Source: Pseudomonas sp. UYIF39
GTDB taxonomy: Bacteria > Pseudomonadota > Gammaproteobacteria > Pseudomonadales > Pseudomonadaceae
DNA: 64,000 nt
NCBI RefSeq assembly: GCF_029963765.1
Contig: NZ_JALBYU010000014.1
Location: 62,001-126,000, forward strand
Direction: 5' to 3'
In this document: piece by piece, positions 8,369-17,285 of the stretch
How the letters are laid out: each line of letters begins with the position of its first letter
Numbering within the stretch: the stretch's first letter is position 1
Translations under genes and position numbers: made by a program
The notes under the pieces: generated by a model
The model's database searches: none
Told to the model about the DNA's origin: nothing
Seen by the model: only the letters and a program-made list of their open reading frames with translations

Positions 8369-10264
8369 TCAGGCGCCGACGATCCCACCGTCCTCACGGG
8401 AAATCGCCATCACCGAAGACCGTGGTTTGCCATTGGGCAGATGCTCAGGGAACGTCGACCCACCGTTCTCTCCCGGATGCTGAATCCCGACAAACAAGGT
8501 CTTCTGATCCGGCGAGAAGCTGATCCCTGTCACCTCGCAGCCCACTGGCCCGACCATGAAGCGGCGGATCTCCCCGGTGACCGGATCAGCGCAGAGCATC
8601 TGATTGTTGCCCATGCCCGCGAAATCACCGGCATTGCTCGAATCGCCATCGGTGAGAATCCACAACCGCCCAGCCATGTCGAAACCCAAGCCGTCCGGGC
8701 TGTTGAACATGTTCTGCGGCGTGATGTTCGATGAGCCGCCCTTAGGCGTACCAGCGTGAACACCCGGGTTGCCCGCGACCACAAACAGATCCCAGGCAAA
8801 GCTTTTCGAGCCGTGATCGTCACGGTCGGTGCGCCAGCGCAGAATCTGCCCATAAACGTTTTTCTCGCGCGGGTTCGGCCCGCCCACCGGTTGCCCGTCC
8901 TCGCCACGCTTGGCGTTGTTGGTCAGCGTGCAATAGACCTGGCCATCCTTGGGGCTGACGACGATCCATTCCGGACGGTCCATGCGCGTGGCTTTCACCA
9001 CGCTGGCCGCGAGGCGGGCGTGAATCAACACTTCGGCCTGATCGGAGAAACCGCTGCTGGCGTCGATGCCGTTTTTGCCGTGGGTCAGTTCGATCCACTC
9101 ACCCTGGCCTTTTGGGTGATCGGCATTGCCATCGCCCGCATCGAAGCGCGCCACGTACAAAGTGCCGTGGTCCAGCAGGTCGCGATTGGCCTTGGGGGTT
9201 TTGTGGTTGATCTTGTCGCGGCTGACGAATTTGTAGATGAACTCGCCGCGCTCATCGTCGCCCATGTACACCACGGCGTGACCGTCACTGGTTTCGGCCA
9301 GGGCGGCGTTTTCATGTTTGAAGCGACCCAGGGCGGTGCGTTTGACCGGCGTCGACTGCGGATCGAACGGGTCGATTTCCACCACCCAGCCGTGACGGTT
9401 GAGTTCGTTGGGGTTTTTCGCCAGGTCGAAGCGCTCGTCGTGTGGGTGCCAGTTGATCTCTTTGCTGGCCGCCACCGCGCCGTAGCGTTTCTGCGCTGCG
9501 TCGAACTTTTGTTCGGCATTGCTGCTGCCGAAGCAGTCGGTGAAGTTTTCTTCGCAGGTCAGGTACGTGCCCCACGGCGTCTTGCCGTTGGCGCAGTTCT
9601 GGAAGGTGCCGAGGACATTTTTGCCGTGCGGGTCAGCACTGGTTATCAGCAGCGCGTGGCCGGCGGCCGGGCCGCTCAGGCTGATCGGCGCGTTGCCGTG
9701 AATGCGCCGGTTGTAGCGCGAGCCCTGGACGAAATGCCACTGGCCGTTCTTGCGCTGCACCTCGATCACCGACACGCCTTCGCAGGCCAAGGCCTTGCGC
9801 ACCTCTTCGGCCGACTGCGGCATGCCGCCGTGGGGGTAGAGGTAGCGATAGTTGGTGTACTCGTTGTTGATCGCCATCAGCGCCCGGTTTTTATCATCGG
9901 GAAACTCGAAGAGGCTCATGCCGTCGTTGTTGTCGCCGAACTGGACTTCCTGATGCTCGGCCGTGCCGTTGCCACTCGGGTCGAACACCGGGCCGTTCTT
10001 CAGCAGGGGTTGGCCCCAACTGATCAATACCGAAGATTTATAGCCTGGCGGTAGAGTAATGGCGTCGCTGGTGGCGGCGGGAATACTGTCAAAACCCAAC
10101 AGTTTGCTGGAGCCGGCGCTGGCAGCCAGCACGCTGCGGCTCAGCAGGTTGCCGCCCATGAACATCGCTGCACCGCAAAGGGCGCCTGCGCTGATGAAAC
10201 CTCGACGGCTGAGGCCGACCATTTTCTCGAGGTCGGTGGATTGGTTGTCTTCTAATAGGCTCAC
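8369..10264 (-). CDS. Tat-exported PhoX-family (DUF839) phosphatase-like protein
   Basis: About 631 residues using a GTG start at 10264, preceded by AGGGAGCC at proper spacing; longer frames exist but lack a ribosome site. A twin-arginine signal (GLSRRGFISAGALCGAAMF) with the SRRGFI motif sits near residue 20, so the protein is exported folded to the periplasm. The body shows PhoX/DUF839 features: WGTYLTCEENFTDCFG, NRHGWVVEIDPFDP, HENAALAETSDGHAVVYMGDD and SPDGLGFDMAGRLWI. Characterised PhoX enzymes are calcium- and iron-dependent alkaline phosphatases; this copy is inferred to hydrolyse phosphoesters, but many DUF839 proteins are untested. No Pho box was recognised. Confidence 0.85.
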   Translation of the reverse strand: MSLLEDNQSTDLEKMVGLSRRGFISAGALCGAAMFMGGNLLSRSVLAASAGSSKLLGFDSIPAATSDAITLPPGYKSSVLISWGQPLLKNGPVFDPSGNGTAEHQEVQFGDNNDGMSLFEFPDDKNRALMAINNEYTNYRYLYPHGGMPQSAEEVRKALACEGVSVIEVQRKNGQWHFVQGSRYNRRIHGNAPISLSGPAAGHALLITSADPHGKNVLGTFQNCANGKTPWGTYLTCEENFTDCFGSSNAEQKFDAAQKRYGAVAASKEINWHPHDERFDLAKNPNELNRHGWVVEIDPFDPQSTPVKRTALGRFKHENAALAETSDGHAVVYMGDDERGEFIYKFVSRDKINHKTPKANRDLLDHGTLYVARFDAGDGNADHPKGQGEWIELTHGKNGIDASSGFSDQAEVLIHARLAASVVKATRMDRPEWIVVSPKDGQVYCTLTNNAKRGEDGQPVGGPNPREKNVYGQILRWRTDRDDHGSKSFAWDLFVVAGNPGVHAGTPKGGSSNITPQNMFNSPDGLGFDMAGRLWILTDGDSSNAGDFAGMGNNQMLCADPVTGEIRRFMVGPVGCEVTGISFSPDQKTLFVGIQHPGENGGSTFPEHLPNGKPRSSVMAISREDGGIVGA

Positions 10265-10322
10265 ATCAGGCTCCCTGCGGGTTTTTGCAGTCACCTTAAT
10301 GAGCGTTAATGACACTTGTGTT

Positions 10323-11087
10323 TCAAAGCGGTGTACCGAGCAAAACGTTGGATGGCGCGAACTGCACCCGCACCGGTTTATCGGTGGCCAGACCGAGGGT
10401 TTTCAAGTGCAGCGGTTCGGCCAGAGCACAGAGTGTCTGGCCGTTGGGCAGGCCGATGCGCACTTCGCTGGGGCCGTCCTTGGCGTCGAGAATTTCTTCG
10501 ATGATGCCCTTCAGGCAGTTATTGCCGGGTGTTGCCACTTGATCGATGCCCAGCAACTCCAGCCAACCGGCCTTTATCAGCGCCACCACTTCGGTGCCGG
10601 TTTCCAGCTCCAGACGCAGGGTGCTGTCGTGAGTGATCTGCGCATCGATGCTCAAGCCTTCGGCCAGTTCAAGGCGAATCCGGTCGTTGTGCCCTTGGTT
10701 TTCAATTGCCACGACCTTGCCATGCAGTTGATTGCGGGCGCTGGTTCTGAGCATCAGTCGGCCGAGCAGGTCCAGGTCGCTGGCATCTTCGGCGGCTTCC
10801 AGCACCTGGGCCTGCAAGGCTTGCAGCTTTTGATACAGGCGCAATACGCGCTGGCCTTCGCTGGAGAGTTTGGCGCCACCGCCGCCCTTGCCGCCGACAC
10901 TGCGCTCCACCAACGGTTTTTGTGCGAGGTTGTTCAGCTCGTCGATGGCGTCCCAGGCCGCTTTGTAACTCAGGCCCGCGCTTTTCGCGGCGCGGGTGAT
11001 CGAGCCCTGTTCGGCGATGTGTTGCAGCAACGCGATGCGCTGCGGACGACGGACAATGTGCTGCGACAACAACGTAGGCAAGGACAT
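10323..11087 (-). CDS. modE: ModE-type molybdate-responsive regulator
   Basis: 254 residues. N-terminal winged helix about 1-110 (RIALLQHIAEQGSITRAAKS, LSYKAAWDAIDELN, GGKGGGGAKLSSEGQRVL) followed by two Mop/TOBE modules (about 120-185 and 190-254; RNQLHGKVVAIENQ). ModE binds molybdate and represses molybdate uptake operons. No mod transport genes are in this window, so it would act in trans. A weak ribosome site precedes the ATG. Confidence 0.9.
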   Translation of the reverse strand: MSLPTLLSQHIVRRPQRIALLQHIAEQGSITRAAKSAGLSYKAAWDAIDELNNLAQKPLVERSVGGKGGGGAKLSSEGQRVLRLYQKLQALQAQVLEAAEDASDLDLLGRLMLRTSARNQLHGKVVAIENQGHNDRIRLELAEGLSIDAQITHDSTLRLELETGTEVVALIKAGWLELLGIDQVATPGNNCLKGIIEEILDAKDGPSEVRIGLPNGQTLCALAEPLHLKTLGLATDKPVRVQFAPSNVLLGTPL

Positions 11088-11150
11088 GGCTAGACGCTTT
11101 GGGCTGTGGCGATGGGAAGGACGTTGGCGGGTTGGGGCTCGGGAGTCAAG

Positions 11151-11891
11151 TCAGGGCGCATCGCCGGGTTTGGGTGTGCGGGCCAGGCAATAGACGTCGA
11201 CACGTGCGGCGCCGGCGTCCATCAGCAGTCGAGCCAGGGCTTGCGCCGTGGCGCCGGTGGTCAGTACGTCATCCACTAGCGCCAGGTGACGACCGTTGAT
11301 GAATGCATCGGGTGCCAGAGCGAAGGCGTTGCGCAGGTTCTTTTTGCGGGCCTCGGCATTCAGGTCCTGTTGGGCGCTGGTGTCCTGAATTCTCAGCAAC
11401 AGCGTTTCATCGCACGGAATGTCGAGGCTGGTGCTGAGCCAGCGGGCGAGCATCGCGGCCTGGTTGAAGCCCCGTTTACGCAGTCGTTTTGAGGCCAGTG
11501 GAACCGGGATGAGCGCGTCGGGTCGATTCAGGTCTTCATCGAAGCGATGTTGGAGGAACTGAGCGAGAAGTTCGGCGAGCAGGCGACCAAACGGCCACTT
11601 CGCAGAGTGTTTGAAGCGCGTGATCAACGTGTCCACCGGAAAGCTGTAAGTCCAGGGCGTAGCGACCCGTTCAAAGGCTGGCGGTTGTTTCAGGCATTGG
11701 CCGCAGGTCAGACCAGCGGTGGGCAACGGCAGAGCGCAGGTTTGGCATTGATCGCCCAGCCAGGGCAACTCCGTTTCGCAGGCCCCGCAGATGGGCGTGC
11801 ATTCATCGGCGGGTTCTGAGCAGAGCAAACAGAGCTGGTCGTTTTTTAACCAGATGTAAACCGGTCCTTCGTATCGTGGTTGACAGCGCAT
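11151..11891 (-). CDS. comF: ComF-family phosphoribosyltransferase-like protein
   Basis: 246 residues. The N-terminal 50 residues carry paired cysteines (CLLCSEPADECTPICGAC, CQTCALPLP, CGQC) typical of the ComF zinc finger. The C-terminal part has the PRPP-binding loop LALVDDVLTTGATAQAL and the LIPVPLASKRLRKRGFNQA segment. ComF homologues are linked to DNA uptake in naturally competent bacteria; in Pseudomonas the role is unclear and no com operon is adjacent. AAGGAAG precedes the start. It is divergent from bioB, with 92 bases between them. Confidence 0.92.
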   Translation of the reverse strand: MRCQPRYEGPVYIWLKNDQLCLLCSEPADECTPICGACETELPWLGDQCQTCALPLPTAGLTCGQCLKQPPAFERVATPWTYSFPVDTLITRFKHSAKWPFGRLLAELLAQFLQHRFDEDLNRPDALIPVPLASKRLRKRGFNQAAMLARWLSTSLDIPCDETLLLRIQDTSAQQDLNAEARKKNLRNAFALAPDAFINGRHLALVDDVLTTGATAQALARLLMDAGAARVDVYCLARTPKPGDAP

Positions 11892-11983
11892 GAGTCTTCC
11901 TTAAATATGCCGAACATCCGTGTCGCGTCTGTGGGTATTCCATTCCCCAGTCGCTTGCCAAGCATAAAACAAAGGAAACGCCC

Positions 11984-13039
11984 ATGAGCGCCAGCACCAC
12001 TGCAACCCTGCGTCATGACTGGTCTTTGGCCGAAGTCAAAGCACTCTTCGTCCAGCCATTCAACGACCTGTTGTTTCAGGCGCAGACGGTGCACCGCGCG
12101 CATTTCGACGCCAATCGGGTCCAGGTGTCGACACTGCTGTCGATCAAAACCGGTGCCTGCCCGGAAGATTGCAAATATTGTCCGCAGTCCGGTCACTACA
12201 ACACCGGCCTGGAAAAAGAAAAGCTGATGGAAGTGCAGAAGGTCCTCGAAGAGGCCGCTCGCGCCAAGGCCATCGGTTCGACCCGTTTCTGCATGGGCGC
12301 GGCGTGGAAACATCCGTCGGCCAAAGACATGCCTTACGTGCTGGAAATGGTCAAAGGCGTGAAAGCCATGGGCCTGGAAACCTGCATGACCCTCGGTCGC
12401 CTTGATCAGGACCAGACCGTCGCTCTGGCTGACGCCGGCCTCGACTACTACAACCACAACCTGGATACCTCGCCTGAGTTCTACGGCAGCATCATCACCA
12501 CGCGCACTTACAGCGAGCGCCTGCAAACGCTGGCCTACGTGCGTGAGTCCGGGATGAAGATCTGCTCCGGCGGCATTCTCGGCATGGGCGAGTCGCTTGA
12601 TGACCGTGCCAACCTGCTGATCCAGCTGGCCAACCTGCCGGAACACCCAGAGTCGGTGCCAATCAACATGTTGGTGAAAGTCGCCGGTACACCGCTGGAA
12701 AATGCTGACGATATCGACCCGTTCGACTTCATCCGCATGCTGGCTGTGGCCCGTATCCTGATGCCGCAATCCCACGTGCGCCTGTCCGCCGGCCGCGAAG
12801 CGATGAACGAGCAGATGCAGGCCCTGGCGTTCTTCGCCGGTGCCAACTCGATTTTCTACGGCGACAAACTGCTGACCACCGCCAACCCACAGGCCGACAA
12901 GGACATGCAACTGTTCGGGCGCTTGGGGATTCTGCCGGAAGCGCGCGAAGAGCACGCTGACGAAGTCCACCAGGCAGCGATCGAACAAGCGCTAGTTGAG
13001 CAGAAGAGCAGCGAGCAGTTTTATAACGCTGCCGTCTGA
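11984..13039 (+). CDS. bioB: Biotin synthase
   Basis: Radical SAM enzyme that inserts sulfur into dethiobiotin, the last step of biotin synthesis. 351 residues. The 4Fe-4S cluster cysteines C59, C63 and C66 lie in CPEDCKYC, followed by YNTGLEKEKLM; the 2Fe-2S/substrate residues appear in RFCMGAAWK and LETCMTLG. AAGGAAA precedes the ATG. It is first in the biotin cluster but separated from bioF by a REP pair, so the rest may have its own promoter. No BirA operator was recognised. Confidence 0.98.
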   Translation: MSASTTATLRHDWSLAEVKALFVQPFNDLLFQAQTVHRAHFDANRVQVSTLLSIKTGACPEDCKYCPQSGHYNTGLEKEKLMEVQKVLEEAARAKAIGSTRFCMGAAWKHPSAKDMPYVLEMVKGVKAMGLETCMTLGRLDQDQTVALADAGLDYYNHNLDTSPEFYGSIITTRTYSERLQTLAYVRESGMKICSGGILGMGESLDDRANLLIQLANLPEHPESVPINMLVKVAGTPLENADDIDPFDFIRMLAVARILMPQSHVRLSAGREAMNEQMQALAFFAGANSIFYGDKLLTTANPQADKDMQLFGRLGILPEAREEHADEVHQAAIEQALVEQKSSEQFYNAAV

Positions 13040-13075
13040 AGCCTCCACCGATTCCTCTGAAGGAATGCAAAACAC

Positions 13076-13165
13076 TGTGGGAGCGAGCTTGCTCGCGATG
13101 AGGCCATGACATCCATCATCTATGTTGAATGTTGAATTGCTATCGCGAGCAAGCTCGCTCCCACA
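13076..13165. repeat. REP pair between bioB and bioF
   Basis: Facing 24-base arms at 13076-13099 and 13142-13165, with the core GAGCTTGCTCGCG and outer TGTGGGAGC. It fills most of the bioB-bioF gap and could affect the stability of a bioB transcript end. Confidence 0.9.
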
Positions 13166-13206
13166 GGTACTGCGATCGCTATTGAATTCTGATCCACGAG
13201 GCCTGC

Positions 13207-14385
13207 ATGTCTTTCGATCTCGCCGCACGCCTTGCTACCCGTCGTGCCGAAAATCTCTATCGCCAACGCCCATTGCTCGAAAGCCCCCAAGGCCCGGAAG
13301 TGGTGGTCGATGGTCAGCCGTTGCTGGCGTTCTGTAACAACGACTACCTGGGCCTGGCCAATCACCCGCAAGTGATCGAAGCCTGGCGCGCCGGTGCGAC
13401 CCGTTGGGGCGTCGGCGGCGGGGCGTCGCATTTGGTGATCGGCCACAGCAGTCCGCATCACGCGCTGGAAGAGGCCTTGGCCGAATTCACCGGTCGCCCG
13501 CGCGCGCTGTTGTTCACCACCGGCTACATGGCCAACCTCGGCGCGGTCACCGCGCTGGTAGGCCAGGGCGATACGGTGCTGGAAGACCGGCTCAATCACG
13601 CGTCCCTGCTGGATGCCGGTCTGTTGTCCGGAGCGCGCTTCAATCGCTACCTGCACAACGACGCGGCGAGTCTGGCCAAGCGTCTTGAGAAGGCGACCGG
13701 CAATACCCTGGTGGTCACCGACGGCGTGTTCAGCATGGACGGCGATATTGCTGACCTGCCGGCGTTGGCTCGGGAGGCGAAAGCCAAAGGCGCCTGGTTG
13801 ATGGTCGATGACGCTCACGGCTTTGGTCCGCTGGGGGCCAATGGCGGGGGGATCGTCGAGCATTTCGGCCTGAGCCAGGAGGATGTGCCGGTATTGGTCG
13901 GCACCCTCGGTAAGGCTTTCGGTACGGCGGGGGCTTTTGTGGCTGGCAGTGAAGAGCTGATCGAGAGCCTGATCCAGTTCGCCCGTCCCTACATTTACAC
14001 CACCAGCCAGCCGCCGGCGCTGGCCTGTGCGACGCTGAAAAGCCTTGAGTTGCTGCGCACTGAGCACTGGCGACGTGAGCATCTGAAAACGCTGATCCGC
14101 CAGTTCCGCCACGGTGCCGAGCAAATTGGCCTGGAGTTGATGGACAGCTTCACGCCGATCCAGCCGATCATGATCGGCGATGCCGGGCGCGCGGTTCGAC
14201 TGTCGCAGATGCTGCGTGAACGCGGTTTGATGGTGACTGCGATCCGCCCGCCGACCGTGCCCGCCGGCAGCGCCCGACTGCGTGTGACCCTGACCGCTGC
14301 GCACAGCGAGGCGCAGGTGCAGCTATTGTTAAATGGACTGGCCGATTGTTTTCAACAACTGGGACCGGAGCCAAGCCATGCGTGA
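13207..14385 (+). CDS. bioF: 8-amino-7-oxononanoate synthase
   Basis: PLP enzyme of the alpha-oxoamine synthase family; joins pimeloyl thioester and L-alanine to give AON (KAPA). 392 residues. PLP lysine K236 in VGTLGKAFGT, the DDAHGFG motif near residue 201, and CNNDYLGLANHP and GGASHLVIGH at the front. GAGG precedes the ATG. Its end overlaps bioH by eight bases, which suggests coupled translation. Confidence 0.97.
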   Translation: MSFDLAARLATRRAENLYRQRPLLESPQGPEVVVDGQPLLAFCNNDYLGLANHPQVIEAWRAGATRWGVGGGASHLVIGHSSPHHALEEALAEFTGRPRALLFTTGYMANLGAVTALVGQGDTVLEDRLNHASLLDAGLLSGARFNRYLHNDAASLAKRLEKATGNTLVVTDGVFSMDGDIADLPALAREAKAKGAWLMVDDAHGFGPLGANGGGIVEHFGLSQEDVPVLVGTLGKAFGTAGAFVAGSEELIESLIQFARPYIYTTSQPPALACATLKSLELLRTEHWRREHLKTLIRQFRHGAEQIGLELMDSFTPIQPIMIGDAGRAVRLSQMLRERGLMVTAIRPPTVPAGSARLRVTLTAAHSEAQVQLLLNGLADCFQQLGPEPSHA

Positions 14386-15109
14386 TCGTCTGATTCTGCT
14401 GCCCGGCTGGGGCCTCGGAATTTCTCCGCTGGAGCCTTTGGCGGCGGCGTTACAAGGGCTGGATGAACACTTGCGGGTCGAAATCGAACCGTTGCCGGAA
14501 CTGGAATCGAGCGATCTTGATGATTGGCTCGATGAGCTGGATTCGACAGTGCCTCAGGACGCCTGGCTCGGCGGCTGGTCGCTGGGCGGCATGCTCGCTT
14601 CAGCGTTGGCGGCCCGGCGCGGCGATCGCTGCTGCGGCTTGCTGACGCTGGCGAGCAATCCTTCTTTTGTCGCTCATGAGCAATGGCCAAGCGCGATGCC
14701 TGCCGAAACCTTCGATGCGTTTCTGGCCGGCTGCAAGGCTGATCCTCGCATGACGTTGAAACGTTTCTCGCTGCTCTGCGCTCAGGGTGCCGAAGACCCG
14801 CGCGGGTTGTCCCGGCTATTGCTCGGTGGCGCGCCACACACTTCGGCAGAGGTGCTGATGAGCGGCCTGGAGTTGCTCGCACAACTGGATACCCGCCAGG
14901 CTTTGCAGGCGTTCCGCGGGCCGCAACTGCACTTGTTTGCAGGCCTCGATGGACTGGTTCCAGCCGAAGCGGCGGGCGACCTGCTGACATTGCTGCCGGA
15001 TGTTGAAATCGGTCTGATCGAGCAGGCCAGTCACGCGTTTCTTCTGGAAGACCCTCACGGTGTGGCGGGGGCGATTCAGGCCTTTTTGCATGAGTCCGGT
15101 GATGACTGA
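14378..15109 (+). CDS. bioH: Pimeloyl-ACP methyl ester esterase
   Basis: Alpha/beta hydrolase that removes the methyl group from pimeloyl-ACP methyl ester and so ends the disguised fatty-acid cycle begun by BioC. 243 residues from the ATG at 14378 (MRDRLILLPGWGLG). Nucleophile S68 in GWSLGG; the C-terminal catalytic His is in QASHAFLLEDP. A longer in-frame reading starts inside bioF and is not needed. It overlaps both bioF and bioC by eight bases. Confidence 0.95.
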   Translation: MRDRLILLPGWGLGISPLEPLAAALQGLDEHLRVEIEPLPELESSDLDDWLDELDSTVPQDAWLGGWSLGGMLASALAARRGDRCCGLLTLASNPSFVAHEQWPSAMPAETFDAFLAGCKADPRMTLKRFSLLCAQGAEDPRGLSRLLLGGAPHTSAEVLMSGLELLAQLDTRQALQAFRGPQLHLFAGLDGLVPAEAAGDLLTLLPDVEIGLIEQASHAFLLEDPHGVAGAIQAFLHESGDD

Positions 15110-15914
15110 TTTATCTCTTCCGAACCTGCCCGGCGGTTTGCCCGACAAACGCCAGGTGGCGGCATCTTTTTCCCGGGCGGCGGCAAGCTACGACAGCGTG
15201 GCCGAATTGCAGCGTGACGTTGGCAGTGAATTGTCGAGTCGCTTACCAGAGGACTTCGTTCCAGGTGTCTGGCTGGATCTGGGCTGCGGCACCGGGCATT
15301 TCAGCCGTGCATTGGGCGAACGTTTTCCTGCAAGTCACGGATTGGCATTGGACATCGCCGAAGGCATGCTCAATCACGCCCGGCCGTTGGGTGGCGCAAC
15401 GCATTTCATCGCTGGCGATGCCGAGCGGTTACCGTTGCAGGATTCGACCTGCGATCTGATCTTCTCCAGCCTGGCGGTGCAGTGGTGTGCGGACTTTGCC
15501 TCGGTGCTCAGTGAGGCGCATCGGGTGTTGAAACCGGGCGGGATTTTCGCGTTTGCTAGTCTATGCGTGGGCACGTTGTTTGAGCTGCGTGACAGCTGGC
15601 GACAGGTGGATGGCATGGTGCACGTCAACCGCTTCCGCGAGTTCGGGGTTTATCAACAGCTTTGCGCGGGCAGTGGGTTGAGAATCGCGAGTCTGGAAAC
15701 CCGACCGCACGTGTTGCATTACCCGGATGTGCGCAGCCTGACCCATGAACTCAAGGCACTGGGTGCCCACAACTTGAACCCCGGTCGGCCGGGTGGTTTG
15801 ACCGGAAGGACGCGGATCCTCGGTTTGATCGAGGCTTATGAGCAGTTTCGTCAGGCCGAAGGATTGCCGGCGACTTATCAAGTGGTCTACGCCGTGTTGG
15901 AGAAACCCTTATGA
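15102..15914 (+). CDS. bioC: Malonyl-ACP O-methyltransferase
   Basis: SAM-dependent methyltransferase that masks malonyl-ACP to start pimelate synthesis. About 270 residues from the ATG at 15102 (MTDLSLPNLPG); an ATG four codons earlier (15090) is also possible. DKRQVAASFSRAAASYDSVA is the usual BioC beginning; the SAM motif is WLDLGCGTGHFSRAL; the motif II/III area has CDLIFSSLAVQWC and HRVLKPGG. ATGA overlap with bioD. Confidence 0.95.
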   Translation: MTDLSLPNLPGGLPDKRQVAASFSRAAASYDSVAELQRDVGSELSSRLPEDFVPGVWLDLGCGTGHFSRALGERFPASHGLALDIAEGMLNHARPLGGATHFIAGDAERLPLQDSTCDLIFSSLAVQWCADFASVLSEAHRVLKPGGIFAFASLCVGTLFELRDSWRQVDGMVHVNRFREFGVYQQLCAGSGLRIASLETRPHVLHYPDVRSLTHELKALGAHNLNPGRPGGLTGRTRILGLIEAYEQFRQAEGLPATYQVVYAVLEKPL

Positions 15915-16591
15915 GCGCAGCCTATTTCATCACCGGCACTGACACCGATGTCGGCAAGACCACCATTGCCGCGGGTTTACTGTATGCCGCGCGGTCGGCC
16001 GGTTTAAGCACGGCGGCGGGCAAACCGGTCGCCTCCGGTTGCGATGTGACGCCCAAGGGCTTGCGCAACGCCGATGCGTTGGCGTTGCTGGCGGAGTGCT
16101 CGGTGCCTTTGACTTATGCACAGGTCAACCCTATGGCGTTCGAACCGCCGATCGCACCGCATCTGGCAGCGCGGGAGGCCGGCGTGGCACTGACGGTGCA
16201 ATCACTGTTGACGCCCATGCAGGAAATTCTCGATATGCAAGCGGACTTCACCTTGATCGAAGGTGCTGGAGGCTGGCGAGTGCCTTTGGCGGATCAGGAC
16301 AATCTGTCGGACCTGGCGATGGCGCTGGATCTGCCGGTGATCCTGGTGGTGGGTGTGCGCCTGGGTTGCATCAACCATGCGCTGCTGACGGCCGAGGCGA
16401 TTGCTCAGGACGGTTTGCAACTGGCGGGGTGGGTGGCCAACATCATCGATGCGAAGACTTCTCGTCTGGAAGAAAACCTCGCGACACTCGCTGAGCGGAT
16501 TCCGGCACCGTGCCTGGGGCGAGTGCCGAAACTCAAGTCGGTGACGGCTGAAGCGGTGGCGGAGCATCTGCAACTGGATCTTCTGGACTGA
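15911..16591 (+). CDS. bioD: Dethiobiotin synthetase
   Basis: ATP-dependent ring closure of 7,8-diaminononanoate to dethiobiotin. 226 residues. P-loop TGTDTDVGKTT with K16; GKPVASGCD and IEGAGGWRVPL are the other family motifs. The ATG overlaps the bioC stop by four bases. bioA, which makes diaminononanoate, is not in the window and must lie elsewhere. Confidence 0.97.
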   Translation: MSAAYFITGTDTDVGKTTIAAGLLYAARSAGLSTAAGKPVASGCDVTPKGLRNADALALLAECSVPLTYAQVNPMAFEPPIAPHLAAREAGVALTVQSLLTPMQEILDMQADFTLIEGAGGWRVPLADQDNLSDLAMALDLPVILVVGVRLGCINHALLTAEAIAQDGLQLAGWVANIIDAKTSRLEENLATLAERIPAPCLGRVPKLKSVTAEAVAEHLQLDLLD

Positions 16592-16711
16592 GTTTTCTGG
16601 CAGGGGTTTTAACTATGACGAGGCACTGTGCCATTAGTGTTTTTGTCGGGCCTTTTGTCAGTGGGTCTGTTTCAATGGCCGCTGTTGATCCTTTATAGGA
16701 CGAGTTCTCCC

Positions 16712-17008
16712 ATGGAAATCTCAGGAAACACCGCTTTTTATGCCGGTCTGAGCACTATTCAGACAGGGCAGAACCGTGTCGATCAAGCCTCTGGCCAGAT
16801 CGCCAACACGACGATCGAGCGCTCGGTGACGAGCCAGTCTTCCGAGGCTCAGGTTGATCGTCTGCGCTCGGTAGATCGCAGTCAGCAGTCGGACCTGGCC
16901 AGCAATATGGTCGAGATGTCCCAAGGCAAATTTCAGGTTGAACTGGGTGTCAAAGTCGCCAAAGCGTCCGATGAAATGCTCGGTACGCTGATTGATACCT
17001 ACGCTTGA
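16712..17008 (+). CDS. Small orphan protein resembling a flagellar rod/hook C-terminus
   Basis: 98 residues from the ATG at 16712 (MEISGNTAFYAGL), with AGGACGAG upstream. The front (NTAFYAGLSTIQTGQNRVDQ) and back (MVEMSQGKFQVELGVKVAKASDEMLGTLIDTYA) look like the two helical ends that make the coiled D0 region of flagellar axial proteins such as FlgB, FlgC and FlgG, with the middle missing. No flagellar genes are nearby and no signal peptide is seen, as in flagellar exported proteins. The function is unknown and the similarity is by eye. It ends at a good terminator. Confidence 0.75.
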   Translation: MEISGNTAFYAGLSTIQTGQNRVDQASGQIANTTIERSVTSQSSEAQVDRLRSVDRSQQSDLASNMVEMSQGKFQVELGVKVAKASDEMLGTLIDTYA

Positions 17009-17031
17009 ACCCTCGCTGAACCCGCTCCCTC

Positions 17032-17058
17032 AACGCCGCGACTATTCGCGGCGTTTTT
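17032..17058 (+). terminator. Intrinsic terminator
   Basis: Nine-base-pair stem AACGCCGCG / CGCGGCGTT with a six-base loop and a T-run. It closes the transcript of the small rod-like gene and possibly the bio operon. Confidence 0.88.
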
Positions 17059-17285
17059 CTGCGTAAGTCCTTCTTGCTCAACTAATCTCTTCTGCACAGC
17101 GTATTGCTCAGGCGACGGTGTTGCGTTGCTGTGGGTCTGGTATTTGCCTCGGGTGATGACGAACGGCAAAAGATCGGCGCTTGACAAGATTTAGGCGTAA
17201 ACGTATGTTTCAAACAACTGTTTGACCGCCACAACAAATCAACGCGGTCGTTCATTCCCGGTTACATCAGCAGAGGTTTATCGCT

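Noticed and set aside
11892..11983. BirA operator in front of bioB
   Set aside because: No clear TTGTAAACC-type palindrome was found in the 92-base comF-bioB spacer.
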